Shown: positions 35,029 through 43,799, numbered from the stretch's first letter. The stretch is 64,000 nt of DNA from Sphingobium sp. (GCA_003248935.1 QFQF01000009.1:62001-126000); one strand, 5' to 3'. Made by a program: numbers and translations. The notes: generated by a model from the sequence alone, not told the origin.

Positions 35029-36189
35029 ATGCTTGATGCGGACGTAACGAGCGAAGCCAGCACAGACCTGATCGGCCGGGGCTATTCCCGCAGGCAGGTG
35101 GCGCGCATCACCGCGATGCTCGGCGCGGGCGTCGCACTCGCCCAGTTCTCCGAAGCGGCATTCGCCCAGAGCCAGGCCGCCAAGGCGCTGATCGGCGGCA
35201 CCCGGATCGGCGCCAACGAATGCTGGACCGGTCCGTTCGAGCCCGCAGCCCAGGCCGCGATGCAGATCGTCCGGGAGGGGAACCGCTACTGCTCCGACGA
35301 GGCCGAGAGCGCCCTGCTGAACGCCGTCTCGCAGGTCGAGGGCATCGCGCCCGACCGCGTTCAGGCGTGGCCGGGCTCCGGCGATCCGCTGGCCCGCACC
35401 GTCCTTGCCTTCTGCACGCCGACCAAGGGCGTCGTCACCGGCGACCCCACGTTCGAGACGGTGTGGGGCATGGGCGCCTATCTGGGCACGAAGGTCAGCA
35501 AGGTGCCGCTGACCGCCGACTACCGCCACGACGTGAAGGCGATGCTGGCCGCCGACCCCAATGCGGGCATGTATTATATCTGCACCCCGAACAATCCGAC
35601 CGGCACGATCACGCCGCTGGAGGACATCGAATGGCTGATCGCCAACAAGCCGGCCGGTTCGGTCGTGGTGGTGGACGAGGCCTATATCCACTTCTCGACC
35701 GCCAAGTCGGCGATCCCGATCGCGGCGCAGCGGGACGACGTGGTGGTGCTGCGCACCTTCTCCAAGCTGTTCGGCATGGCGGGCATGCGCCTCGGCCTCT
35801 CGCTCGGCCATCCCGACCTCAACACGAAGCTGATGCTCTATGGACGCGGCGCCAACCTGCCGGTGACGGCGGTCGCCTGCGGCACCGTGGCGCTGACCCA
35901 GGCCGACCTGATCAAGGCCCGGCGCGAGGAGATGATGGCGAACATGGAAAAGACGCTGGCCCATCTCGACAAGCGGAAGATCAGATATCTGAAAGGCTCG
36001 CAGGCGAACATGTTCATGGTCGACTGGAAAACCAAGCCGGGCAAGGAAATGGTCGCCGCATTTCGGGAGCAGAATGTGCAGATCGGCCGGTCCTGGCCGA
36101 TCTGGCCGACGGTCAGCCGCGTGTCGGTCGGCTCCGCCGAGGACATGGACAAGTTCCGGGTCGCGCTCGACAAGATATTGATCGCCTGA
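35029..36189 (+). CDS. PLP-dependent aminotransferase (class I/II) with Tat-like leader, copy 1
   Basis: A 386-residue fold-type I aminotransferase resembling histidinol-phosphate aminotransferase. The PLP lysine is in FSKLFGMAGMRLG (about K243), the Asn/Asp pair in TPNNPTG and VVDEAY. Unusually, the N-terminus has YSRRQVARITAMLGAGVALA (about 20-39), a Tat-type twin-arginine motif followed by a hydrophobic stretch and AFAQ. This suggests export with folded cofactor to the periplasm. AAGGGG lies before the ATG. A tandem paralogue follows. The substrate is unknown. Confidence 0.82.
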   Translation: MLDADVTSEASTDLIGRGYSRRQVARITAMLGAGVALAQFSEAAFAQSQAAKALIGGTRIGANECWTGPFEPAAQAAMQIVREGNRYCSDEAESALLNAVSQVEGIAPDRVQAWPGSGDPLARTVLAFCTPTKGVVTGDPTFETVWGMGAYLGTKVSKVPLTADYRHDVKAMLAADPNAGMYYICTPNNPTGTITPLEDIEWLIANKPAGSVVVVDEAYIHFSTAKSAIPIAAQRDDVVVLRTFSKLFGMAGMRLGLSLGHPDLNTKLMLYGRGANLPVTAVACGTVALTQADLIKARREEMMANMEKTLAHLDKRKIRYLKGSQANMFMVDWKTKPGKEMVAAFREQNVQIGRSWPIWPTVSRVSVGSAEDMDKFRVALDKILIA

Positions 36190-36243
36190 AGCACATAGCG
36201 CGCCGTCACGCAGGGGGAGCGGCGCCTCACGAGGGGAATGACG

Positions 36244-37419
36244 ATGGACAGCATGACATTGAACACTATGCCGTTGGACAAGGACATCAGGGACGAGTTG
36301 ATGGAGCGGGGCTATTCGCGCCGCCAGCTCGCGAAGGTCGCCGCCCTGCTCGGCGCCGGCGCGGCCGCCGCCCGCTTCTCCACCGCATCGGCGCAGCAGG
36401 CGGCGAAAGCCGTGGTCGGCGCCGTGCGCATCAGTGCCAACGAATGCTGGGTCGGACCGTTCGCACCGGCCGCCGAGGCAGCCGCGAAGATCGTCGCCGA
36501 AGGGAACCGCTACGAGCCCGACAACGAGCATGAGAAGCTGTTCCAGGCGGTCGCGCAGGTCGAGGGCGTGCCCGTCGACCATGTCGTCGCCTGGCCGGGG
36601 TCGAGCGACCCGCTCAACCGCGTCACCGTCACCTTCGCCTCGCCGACGCGCGGCATCGTGACCGCGGACCCGACCTATGAGGCGATCTGGCGCACCGGCG
36701 CATGGGTCGGCGCAAAGGTGACGAAGGTGCCGCTGACGTCCGACTATCGCCATGACGTGAAGGCGATGCTGGCGGCGGACCCCAATGCCGGCATCTATTA
36801 CATCTGCTCGCCCAACAACCCGACCGGCACGCTGACGCCGATCGAGGACATCATGTGGCTGGCCGACAACAAGCCCAAGGATGCGATCCTGCTGGTCGAC
36901 GAGGCCTATATCCACTGGGCCGAGACGAAGAATGCGGCCAGCCTCGCCGCGTCGCGCAGCGACATCGTCGTCCTGCGCACCTTTTCCAAGCTGTTCGGCA
37001 TGGCGGGCATGCGCCTCGGCCTCACCATCACCAATCCCGAGACGATGAAGAAGATGATGCGCTATGACGGCGGGCAGGTGACCGGCATGCTGCCGATGAC
37101 CGCCGTCGCCTGCGGCACCGTGTCCCTGACCCAGGCCGACCTTATCAAGGCACGCCGCGCGGAGATGGTTTCAGCCCGAGAGGAGACCATCGCCCACCTC
37201 AAGAAGCGCAAGCTGAAGGTCATTCCCGGATCGCAGGCGAACATGTTCATGGTCGACTGGGGCAAGCCCGCCAAGGGAATGATGGACGCCCTGATGGTGG
37301 AAAATGTACAGATCGGCCGCTCCTGGCCCATCTGGCCGAACGTCAGCCGCGTGTCGGTCGGCTCGGCCGAGGAGATGCAGAAGTTCTGCGTGGCGGTGGA
37401 CAAGGTGCTGACCGCCTGA
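36244..37419 (+). CDS. PLP-dependent aminotransferase (class I/II) with Tat-like leader, copy 2
   Basis: A 391-residue tandem paralogue of the preceding gene, collinear over nearly its whole length (SPNNPTGTLTPIEDIMWL against TPNNPTGTITPLEDIEWL). The PLP lysine is in FSKLFGMAGMRLG, and the leader has YSRRQLAKVAALLGAGAAAA with AQQ soon after, again Tat-like. The start at 36244 has GAGGGGA about 8 bases upstream; the ATG at 36238 lies too close to that motif. The duplication suggests related but separate substrates or a heterodimer. A likely terminator follows at 37445-37480. Confidence 0.82.
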   Translation: MDSMTLNTMPLDKDIRDELMERGYSRRQLAKVAALLGAGAAAARFSTASAQQAAKAVVGAVRISANECWVGPFAPAAEAAAKIVAEGNRYEPDNEHEKLFQAVAQVEGVPVDHVVAWPGSSDPLNRVTVTFASPTRGIVTADPTYEAIWRTGAWVGAKVTKVPLTSDYRHDVKAMLAADPNAGIYYICSPNNPTGTLTPIEDIMWLADNKPKDAILLVDEAYIHWAETKNAASLAASRSDIVVLRTFSKLFGMAGMRLGLTITNPETMKKMMRYDGGQVTGMLPMTAVACGTVSLTQADLIKARRAEMVSAREETIAHLKKRKLKVIPGSQANMFMVDWGKPAKGMMDALMVENVQIGRSWPIWPNVSRVSVGSAEEMQKFCVAVDKVLTA

Positions 37420-37444
37420 ACCGGTTCAACCCGGGCCAATAAGG

Positions 37445-37480
37445 AAGGGCGCCCGGCACAGGCCGCGGCGCCCTTTCCCT
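37445..37480. terminator. Bidirectional terminator-like hairpin
   Basis: AAGGGCGCC (37445-37453) is matched by GGCGCCCTT (37467-37475), followed by TCCCTTG. It lies between the convergent aminotransferase and nitronate-monooxygenase-like genes. The stem is GC-rich and the T-tract short, so it is a reasonable but not classical terminator. Confidence 0.6.
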
Positions 37481-37504
37481 TGTCGCTCGCTATCGATCGA
37501 AGCG

Positions 37505-38518
37505 TTACGCCGCCCGGCGTTCGAGTGCCGCTGCCGCCTCGTCCAGGAGGGTAGCGATGATCGCCGCGACCGGCTCCTCCTTCGTCACCATGCCGACCGA
37601 CTGTCCCGCCATCAGCGAACCGCCCTCGACATCGCCGTCGATGACCGCGCGGCGCAGGGCGCCCGCCCAGTAATGTTCAATTTGAAGCTGCGCCTCGCCC
37701 ATGTCGACCGTGCCGCTGTCCAGAAGGTTCGCGACCTCCCGCTGCTTGGCCGTGAACGCCTCCGTTCCCGCATTCTTGAGCGCGCGCACCGGGATCACCG
37801 GCAGGCGCGCGTCGATCTGGACGCTGGCGATCGCGTCACGGGCCGAGGCGCGGAAGAACGCCTTCTTGAAATTGGGATGGGCGATGCTCTCGCTCGCGCA
37901 GGCAAAGCGGGTGCCGAGTTGCACGCCGGCCGCGCCCATTTCCAGATAGGCGGCGATCGCCTCGCCTCGGCCGATGCCGCCAGCGACGAACACCGGCACC
38001 TGTCTGGCCATCTCGGGAAGGATCTCCTGCGCCAGCACGCTGGTCGCGACCGGGCCGATATGACCGCCCGCCTCCATGCCCTCGACCACCAGCGCGTCGA
38101 CGCCAGAGCGCACCAGCTTCTTCGCCAGCGCCAGCGCTGGGGCGAAACAGATCAGCTTCGCGCCCTTCTCCTTGATCGCCTCGATGCTGCCCTTGGGCGG
38201 CAGGCCGCCCGCCAACACGACATGGCCGACATCGTGACGCGCGCACACCTCGATCAGGTCGAACAGCTGGGGGTGCATGGTGATCAGGTTGACGCCGAAC
38301 GGCCTGTCCGTGAGCGCCTTCGTCGCCGCGATCTCGGCATCGAGCAGTTCGGGCGTCATCGCGCCGCAGGCAATCACGCCGAAGCCGCCCGCGTTCGAGA
38401 TCGCCGAGACGAGGTGGCGTTCCGACACCCACGACATCGCGCCGCACATGATCGCAGTCTCGCAACCGAGAAACGCGGTGCCACGGGCCATCAGGGAAAC
38501 AAGCTTGGCGTTGGTCAT
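37505..38518 (-). CDS. Nitronate monooxygenase / FabK-like flavoprotein
   Basis: A 337-residue FMN-dependent protein of the nitronate monooxygenase / enoyl-ACP reductase II family. The TIM-barrel signatures are SWVSERHLVSAISNAGGFGV (about 30-49), VEGMEAGGHIGP (about 146-157; His near the flavin), and VFVAGGIGRGEAIAAYLEMG followed by GVQLGTRFACASES. Such enzymes oxidise propionate-3-nitronate or act as reductases; the two are hard to separate by eye. ATG 38518 has GGTGG about 8 bases upstream; a GTG at 38530 is possible. Confidence 0.85.
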   Translation of the reverse strand: MTNAKLVSLMARGTAFLGCETAIMCGAMSWVSERHLVSAISNAGGFGVIACGAMTPELLDAEIAATKALTDRPFGVNLITMHPQLFDLIEVCARHDVGHVVLAGGLPPKGSIEAIKEKGAKLICFAPALALAKKLVRSGVDALVVEGMEAGGHIGPVATSVLAQEILPEMARQVPVFVAGGIGRGEAIAAYLEMGAAGVQLGTRFACASESIAHPNFKKAFFRASARDAIASVQIDARLPVIPVRALKNAGTEAFTAKQREVANLLDSGTVDMGEAQLQIEHYWAGALRRAVIDGDVEGGSLMAGQSVGMVTKEEPVAAIIATLLDEAAAALERRAA

Positions 38519-38562
38519 CACTATATCCACCAGAATGAAGCCGGATCGGAAGGAACGAGCCT

Positions 38563-38862
38563 TCAGAAGCCGGAGATCAGCATGTCAAGGGCATTGCCGA
38601 TGGCAATGTCATGTTCGGCGAGCGAAACGACCCGCTGGGTCAACTCCGAAACGGAAATCGAGGCGGCGAACTGGGTCACCATCACATATTCGCCCCCCGC
38701 GATCACGAAGACCGGATTAAGCCGCGCGGCAGGTACAGGCGCATCCTCCACTGGCATCAGCGGCACGACCAGCCGGGTGTTGAGGACATCCAGCAGGTCC
38801 GCCTGACAGTCGAGCAGATGGAGACCGCCATCTCCCAATCGATAGACGTCGAATTTCGCCAT
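38563..38862 (-). CDS. ccdB: CcdB-family toxin (DNA gyrase poison)
   Basis: A 99-residue homologue of CcdB, which traps DNA gyrase in a cleaved complex. The beginning FDVYRLGDGGLHLLDCQADLLDVLNTRLVVPL is collinear with F-plasmid CcdB (with DVQSDIID and VIPL in the same places), and the C-terminal NALDMLISGF matches its NAINLMFWGI, the part that contacts gyrase and CcdA. The ATG overlaps the antitoxin stop codon by one base (TGATG), the usual antitoxin-toxin coupling. It is presumably active. Confidence 0.9.
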   Translation of the reverse strand: MAKFDVYRLGDGGLHLLDCQADLLDVLNTRLVVPLMPVEDAPVPAARLNPVFVIAGGEYVMVTQFAASISVSELTQRVVSLAEHDIAIGNALDMLISGF

Positions 38863-39101
38863 CAGAAGCGGCGAAGACCGGAAAGCGGCAGCCCGTTGCG
38901 ATCGACATGGCGATTGGACGAAGCCAGAGCGTCCGCATTGTCTTCGCGCCAGCGCGTCGCGCGCGTCTCTGAAATCTGCGCGGCGAGGCCGCGTTCGCAG
39001 GCACGCGAAATGTTGATGTCGAGCGCGCGCGCCTCGTCAAGCAGCGCGGCATCGAGCGACACGTTGGTCGCCTTGCGATGGGAGGACATCGTAGCCATCA
39101 T
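38862..39101 (-). CDS. ccdA: CcdA-family antitoxin
   Basis: A 79-residue antitoxin. The N-terminal ribbon-helix-helix (SSHRKATNVSLDAALLDEAR, about 5-24) binds DNA; the C-terminal arm (RWREDNADALASSNRHVDRN, about 49-68) matches the CcdB-neutralising region of CcdA, which contains RWxxEN and ends in a short tail (LSGLRRF). The start at 39101 has GGA five bases upstream; ATGs at 39098 and 39089 are possible. Expression is probably autoregulated through the long dyad at 39108-39146. Confidence 0.87.
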   Translation of the reverse strand: MMATMSSHRKATNVSLDAALLDEARALDINISRACERGLAAQISETRATRWREDNADALASSNRHVDRNGLPLSGLRRF

Positions 39102-39107
39102 GCAATT

Positions 39108-39146
39108 CCATTCTTCATACGCATCATGCATGCGCATGAAGAATGG
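39108..39146. promoter_or_regulatory. Long inverted repeat over the ccdA ribosome-binding region
   Basis: CCATTCTTCAT (39108-39118) is an exact reverse complement of ATGAAGAATGG (39136-39146), and inner CGCAT/ATGCG arms also pair, giving 16 of 19 pairs over 39 bases. The T-A pair at 39107/39147 extends it. One arm ends seven bases from the ccdA ATG. It could be the CcdAB operator or an mRNA hairpin hiding the ribosome-binding site. Confidence 0.7.
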
Positions 39147-39174
39147 AGCAACATCTCCGGGGCTGCAATAGCCG

Positions 39175-40440
39175 TCAAGCCGCCGGGGCGTCGAGGCCAT
39201 AGGCGGTATGGAGGACGCGGACGGCGAGTTCGGTCTCGTCCTCGTCGATCAGCACGCTGACCTTGATCTCGCTGGTCGAGATCGCCTCGATATTGATGCC
39301 GCGCTCGGCCAGCGTCTTGAACATCGTCGCCGCGACGCCCGCATGGCTGCGCATGCCGACGCCCACGACGCTGATCTTCGCGACCTCGACGTCGGTGATG
39401 ATGCGGCGGAAGCCGATCTCGTCCTTGCGCGCCTCCAGAATGTCGACGCTGCGGGCAAGGTCGGCGCGCGGCACGGTGAAGGTGACGTCCGTCTCCTCCT
39501 TCTCCTTGCTGTCGTTCTGGATAATCATGTCGACGTTGATCGCCGCGTCGGCCAGCGGACCGAAGATGCTGGCGACCGCACCCGGCTTGTCGGGCACGCG
39601 GGTCACGATGATCTTCGCCTCGTTCTTGTCGTGGGCGATGCCGGTGATGAGCTGACGTTCCATCTTGGTTTCCTTGAGCTTGGCATCCAGTTCCGCGTCG
39701 CCGACGATCAGCGTGCCGGGGAGGTCTTCCTGGGTGGGGTCATCGAAGGAGGAAAGCACCTGAACGACCACGCCTTCCTTCATGGCGAGGCCGACCGAGC
39801 GAGTCTGAAGCACCTTGGCGCCGACCGAGGCGAGCTCCAGCATCTCCTCATAGGTGACGAGATCGAGCTTGCGCGCACGGGCGACGATGCGCGGGTCAGT
39901 GGTGTAGACGCCGTCGACGTCGGTATAGATGTCGCAGCGGTCCGCCTTCACCGCCGCCGCCACCGCCACCGCAGAGGTATCCGATCCGCCACGGCCAAGG
40001 GTCGATACGCGGCCGTCCTCCATCATGCCTTGGAAACCGGGGATCACTGCGACCTGGCCCGATGCCATAGCGGCCAGCAGCGCGTCGGTCTCGATCGTCG
40101 ACACGCGCGCCTTGGCATGCGCCTCCACCGTGCGGATCGGCAGCTGCCAGCCGAGCCAGCTGCGCGCGTCGACGCCCATCGCCTTCAGCGTCATGGCAAG
40201 GAGACCGCTCGTAACCTGCTCGCCCGAGGCGACGACGACGTCGTATTCGGCCGGATCGTAGAGGGCCGAAGCCTCCTTGCAGAAACCGACGAGGCGATCA
40301 GTCTCCCCCGCCATGGCGGAGACGACGACCGCGACCTCGTTCCCCTGCTCGACCACATGCCTGACCCGCGCCGCAACGTTGCGAATGCGCTCCATGCCCG
40401 CCATGGAGGTTCCGCCAAACTTCATTACGATGCGCGCCAT
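39175..40440 (-). CDS. lysC: Aspartate kinase
   Basis: A 421-residue monofunctional aspartokinase, first step of lysine, methionine, threonine and diaminopimelate synthesis. The kinase domain starts MARIVMKFGGTSMAG (KFGGTS at 7-12), with GRGGSDTSAVAVAAA (about 170-184). Two C-terminal ACT domains (about 262-421) contain ITGIAHDKNEAKIIVTRVPD and SVVGVGMRSHAGVAATMFKT, for feedback inhibition. Length and layout are normal for alphaproteobacteria. It is divergent from ubiG with a 95-base gap. Confidence 0.96.
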   Translation of the reverse strand: MARIVMKFGGTSMAGMERIRNVAARVRHVVEQGNEVAVVVSAMAGETDRLVGFCKEASALYDPAEYDVVVASGEQVTSGLLAMTLKAMGVDARSWLGWQLPIRTVEAHAKARVSTIETDALLAAMASGQVAVIPGFQGMMEDGRVSTLGRGGSDTSAVAVAAAVKADRCDIYTDVDGVYTTDPRIVARARKLDLVTYEEMLELASVGAKVLQTRSVGLAMKEGVVVQVLSSFDDPTQEDLPGTLIVGDAELDAKLKETKMERQLITGIAHDKNEAKIIVTRVPDKPGAVASIFGPLADAAINVDMIIQNDSKEKEETDVTFTVPRADLARSVDILEARKDEIGFRRIITDVEVAKISVVGVGMRSHAGVAATMFKTLAERGINIEAISTSEIKVSVLIDEDETELAVRVLHTAYGLDAPAA

Positions 40441-40535
40441 AATTGCTGCCAACCCAGGTTTTGCGTAACAGACTGTCGGGAAAGGCCCCGCAGGCTTTGG
40501 AAAAAGCGGCGCCGTCATAGTCAGCGAGGACCCAT

Positions 40536-41279
40536 ATGGCAAGCAACGCCGCAACCACCATAGACCCGCGCGAAGCCGCGCATTTCGGCACGATGGCGGC
40601 CGAATGGTGGGACCCGAAGGGCAGCAGCGCGATGCTGCACAGGCTGAACCCCGTCCGCCTGCGCCATATCCGCGCCGCCATCGATTCGCACTGGGGGACG
40701 GACAGCCGCGCGCTGCGGCCGTTGTCGGGGAGGCGCGCGATCGATGTCGGCTGCGGCGCGGGCCTGCTCGCCGAGCCGCTGGCGCGCATGGGTGCCGACG
40801 TGACAGCGATCGACGCCGCGCCGGAAAATATCGACGCCGCCCGCGCACATGCGGCAACGCAGGGCCTGTCGATCGATTATCGCGCGGTGGGCGTCGAGAC
40901 GCTGACGGACGCGCCGTTCGACCTTGTCACCTCGATGGAGGTGATCGAGCATGTCGCGGACCCGGCGCTGTTCGTGCGCGGGCTGGCCGCCATACTGGCG
41001 CCCGGGGGCCTGATGGTCCTGTCCACCCCCAACCGCACCGCCCTCTCCCACCTCGCGATGATCACCATCGGCGAGGGAATGGGACAGATTCCGAAGGGCA
41101 CGCACGACTGGCACCGTTTCCTGCGGCCCGAGGAGCTGGAGGCGCTGCTGGCCGATGCGGGGCTGCGCGTGATCGACCGGACCGGCCTCTCCTTCAACCC
41201 CGCCCGTGGCTTCGTGCTGTCCGGCAACGAGGCGCTGAATTACCTGATGACCGTCGTACACGCGGACGCACAGGACTGA
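40536..41279 (+). CDS. ubiG: Ubiquinone biosynthesis O-methyltransferase
   Basis: A 247-residue SAM-dependent methyltransferase carrying out both O-methylations of ubiquinone synthesis. Family wording is clear: EAAHFGTMAAEWWDPKGSSA (about 13-32), SAM motif DVGCGAGLLAEPLARMGADV (about 70-89), and TPNRTALSHLAMITIGEGMG (about 168-187). A membrane-associating insertion near KGTHDWHRFLRPEEL is present as in other UbiG. Divergent from lysC; a small gene follows 7 bases later. Confidence 0.95.
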   Translation: MASNAATTIDPREAAHFGTMAAEWWDPKGSSAMLHRLNPVRLRHIRAAIDSHWGTDSRALRPLSGRRAIDVGCGAGLLAEPLARMGADVTAIDAAPENIDAARAHAATQGLSIDYRAVGVETLTDAPFDLVTSMEVIEHVADPALFVRGLAAILAPGGLMVLSTPNRTALSHLAMITIGEGMGQIPKGTHDWHRFLRPEELEALLADAGLRVIDRTGLSFNPARGFVLSGNEALNYLMTVVHADAQD

Positions 41280-41286
41280 ACGATCC

Positions 41287-41886
41287 ATGGCGGCGACCGA
41301 TCCTCGCGTCGACGCCTATATCGCCGCCGGGGCCGACTTTGCCCGGCCGATCCTCGATCACCTGCGTGCGCTGGTGCACAGACACGTGCCGGACAACGAG
41401 GAAGCGATCAAATGGGGCATGCCCTTCTTCCTCCATCGCGGACGTCCCTTGTGCCATATGGCGGCGTTCAGGGCGCATGTTGCCTTCGGTCTCTGGCGCG
41501 GCCGGGACATGATGGGCACGGATGCGGCCAGTGAGGGCATGGGACAGTTCGGCCGGATCACGCGAATGAACGACCTGCCGCCGGAGGCAATGTTCGCGGG
41601 CCTGCTGAAAGAGGGAATGGCCCGCATCGACGCCGGGCCGGCGGCGGGCGCGCCCAAGGCCCGGCGGCCGGTACGCACGCCGCCGGAAACACCCCCAGTC
41701 CTAACCGAAGCGATAGCCGCCAATCCCGATGCCGCACGCCATTGGGCCGCCTTCACACCCGCGAAAGTCCGCGACTATGTGGAATGGATCAGCGCGGCAA
41801 AGCGCCCCGAAACCCGCGACAGACGCATCGCCGAGGCGGTCGCCTGGATCACAGAGGGCAAGGATCGTAACTGGAAGTACCGGTGA
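41287..41886 (+). CDS. YdeI/OmpD-associated family protein (DUF1801 plus C-terminal OmdA domain)
   Basis: A 199-residue soluble protein. The N-terminal DUF1801 domain (about 8-110) has the typical ALVHRHVPDNEEAIKWGMPF; the C-terminal part (about 135-199) resembles the OmdA/YdeI domain (AARHWAAFTPAKVRDYVEWI, then RIAEAVAWITEGKDRNWKYR). Proteins of this kind have been linked to stress and antimicrobial-peptide tolerance, but the molecular role is unknown. It is probably co-transcribed with ubiG. Confidence 0.8.
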   Translation: MAATDPRVDAYIAAGADFARPILDHLRALVHRHVPDNEEAIKWGMPFFLHRGRPLCHMAAFRAHVAFGLWRGRDMMGTDAASEGMGQFGRITRMNDLPPEAMFAGLLKEGMARIDAGPAAGAPKARRPVRTPPETPPVLTEAIAANPDAARHWAAFTPAKVRDYVEWISAAKRPETRDRRIAEAVAWITEGKDRNWKYR

Positions 41887-41909
41887 AGTGGAGAGAGGGA
41901 TGGGTGGGG

Positions 41910-41940
41910 GACCTTCCTCCCCCGCCCGGCGAGGAAGGTC
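41910..41940. terminator. Terminator-like hairpin between convergent genes
   Basis: GACCTTCCTC (41910-41919) pairs exactly with GAGGAAGGTC (41931-41940) across an 11-base C/G-rich loop. It lies in the gap between the convergent YdeI-like and HNH-like genes. There is no T-run, so it may be a Rho-aided or mRNA-stabilising structure. Similar C/G-rich elements are common in sphingomonad intergenic regions. Confidence 0.5.
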
Positions 41941-41964
41941 GCTCATGCTCGCCAGCGGTCGTGA

Positions 41965-42687
41965 CTAAAGATCCAGCCCCACCAGCACGCCGCTCGACAC
42001 ACGGTCGACGAAACGGCGGCCGTCCACCTCCACCCAGTCGGGCGTCGCCTCTATCCGGCGGCCGCGCAGGTTGGTGCGCAGATGTTCGACCGCGATGCGG
42101 TTGCGCTGGACGATGCGCAGGACCGCCAGACCGTCCCCCCGTGCCTCTGTCACGAAATAGCGGTCGCCGCGATAGGCGAACGACCAGCTGCCGTCGGTGA
42201 TCAGCCATTCATTGCCGTCGATGATCTGCGCCGCCTCGCCGTTGCCGGAGCCCAGCCGCACGCTGATCCGCGTCGCCCCAACACCCTGGCGCGGCGGCGC
42301 GAACAGCAACAGCGGCTCTCCCTCCAGCGCCAGCGGGATCGGTGTGTCACGCACGGCGCGGGAACCGCCGACCGCCAGTTCGGGGAGGTCGTTGGAGAAT
42401 GGAAGACGATCGCGCGAGAAATGCCGCTGACGGGCGACCGGATTGGCATGGAAGACATGCACCTGCGAAGGAGTCAGCCGCTCCTCTTCGACCAGCCGGT
42501 GGCAGGTGGGGCACATCATGGTGGGTTCGGGGGGATCGTCGGCCTTGCGGTCGCGGACGATCGGCAAGGCGAGATACTGGTAGATGGTGACGCCGCACCG
42601 TACGCAGCCAAAGCCGCATCGGTAACGCAATTCCGCCCGCGCATCGGCGGGCAGGTCCGGCATCAGGCGCATCAAGGGCGCAGGCAT
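41965..42687 (-). CDS. HNH-like zinc-ribbon protein, function unknown
   Basis: A 240-residue protein. The N-terminal third carries CGFGCVRCG (about 24-32) and, farther on, MMCPTCHRLVEEERLT (about 57-72); two CxxC-type pairs plus a His recall a zinc-bound HNH-like fold. The rest (about 95-240) is a mostly beta-strand region with no motif I recognise. It could be a nuclease-related protein or only a structural zinc protein; the catalytic His pattern is not clear enough to call a nuclease. Confidence 0.5.
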   Translation of the reverse strand: MPAPLMRLMPDLPADARAELRYRCGFGCVRCGVTIYQYLALPIVRDRKADDPPEPTMMCPTCHRLVEEERLTPSQVHVFHANPVARQRHFSRDRLPFSNDLPELAVGGSRAVRDTPIPLALEGEPLLLFAPPRQGVGATRISVRLGSGNGEAAQIIDGNEWLITDGSWSFAYRGDRYFVTEARGDGLAVLRIVQRNRIAVEHLRTNLRGRRIEATPDWVEVDGRRFVDRVSSGVLVGLDL

Positions 42688-42880
42688 GGCGTCGTATTCC
42701 CCCTTTGCGGAAGACTCCGGACGCTGCGGCCCGCTTCGTCATCCCCGTTGTGATCGCCCTCTCCATCGGGGTACGTGTGCGCCGCTTTCCCTCGGGCCAT
42801 CGTTGAAATAAATGACGCGAAGTCAAGGGGTCGTTGCATGTAACGGTCCCGGTCCGCAAAACTTCGCCAGCAGGACATCT

Positions 42881-43231
42881 ATGCCGAACCTCTCATTGCT
42901 GCCCATTCCCCTGCTCATCGCGTCCAACGTGATGATGACGATCGCCTGGTACTGGCACCTGAAGGGCGGCATGGGAAAACCGCTGCTGGCGGTGATCCTG
43001 ATCAGCTGGGGCATCGCCCTGTTCGAATATTGCCTGGCCGTACCGGCGAACCGGATCGGCTATGCCCATGGCTGGAGCGGGGCGCAGCTCAAGATCGCGC
43101 AGGAGGCGATCACTCTCATCGTCTTCGCAGGTTTCATGGTGATGGTGCTGGGCGAACCGCTCGGCTGGCGGCATATCGCCGCCTTCGCCTGCATCCTCGC
43201 CGCCGTGGCGCTGTTGTTCACGGGGAAATAG
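42881..43231 (+). CDS. DUF486 small multidrug-transporter-like membrane protein
   Basis: A 116-residue protein with four hydrophobic segments (about 4-24, 30-48, 70-90, 95-114), matching the DUF486 family related to the drug/metabolite transporter superfamily. ATG 42881 has AGGA 6 bases upstream. Family members are widespread with no known substrate. It is convergent with the PH-domain gene, with 22 bases between. Confidence 0.78.
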   Translation: MPNLSLLPIPLLIASNVMMTIAWYWHLKGGMGKPLLAVILISWGIALFEYCLAVPANRIGYAHGWSGAQLKIAQEAITLIVFAGFMVMVLGEPLGWRHIAAFACILAAVALLFTGK

Positions 43232-43253
43232 CGCCTGTCCGGGACTGTGTTGG

Positions 43254-43649
43254 TCAGGCGGTGACTGGAGCCGGTGCCGTCTTGTCGTAATCGGCGGCGC
43301 ACAGGGCACGGACCCGGTCGGGGTCCGGCATCCCCCGGATCGCGATCTCCGCATAGTCGCCGGCGCTGAATATCTCGATGCTGCCGACCCCCATCATCCG
43401 CTGGAACATCGTCTGGCTGATCCGCACGGTGCGGATGGTCGACAGGTTGAACTGCGTACGCTGACGTGAAAGCAGTCCGCGTACCAGCAGCACCTCCTTG
43501 TCGCTGACCGCGAGACGCTCGCCCTTTATCCGTATCCACCAGACGCCAAGGCCCAGAATGCCGATCACCGACACGAGCAGCAGGATGAACAGCAGCGGAT
43601 TGCTGCGGAACATCGCCGGATTCCTGTCATAGAGCCATGCCTCGGCCAA
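43254..43649 (-). CDS. Bacterial PH-domain membrane protein (TTG start)
   Basis: A 131-residue protein with a membrane segment (about 18-37, SNPLLFILLLVSVIGILGLG) followed by a bacterial pleckstrin-homology domain (about 40-120; LAVSDKEVLLVRGLLSRQRT, then STIRTVRISQTMFQRMMGVG). The start is not obvious. I chose TTG at 43649, since GGGAGG sits 5 bases upstream and the protein then opens with AEAWLYDRNPAMFRSN, as such proteins usually do. An ATG at 43736 would give 29 more residues without a good ribosome site. Confidence 0.7.
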   Translation of the reverse strand: MAEAWLYDRNPAMFRSNPLLFILLLVSVIGILGLGVWWIRIKGERLAVSDKEVLLVRGLLSRQRTQFNLSTIRTVRISQTMFQRMMGVGSIEIFSAGDYAEIAIRGMPDPDRVRALCAADYDKTAPAPVTA

Positions 43650-43799
43650 GCGAACCTCCCATTGCGATAATCGTACCAAGGCAACCATCCGACGGTCGAG
43701 CCAACCGGTCAAGCGCGAAGGGAACCGCGAGGGCATGGCAACCGTTCAAGCGCGGATGGCGGTGCCCCGCCAAGCAAAAGAAATACAAGGATGAATGCC

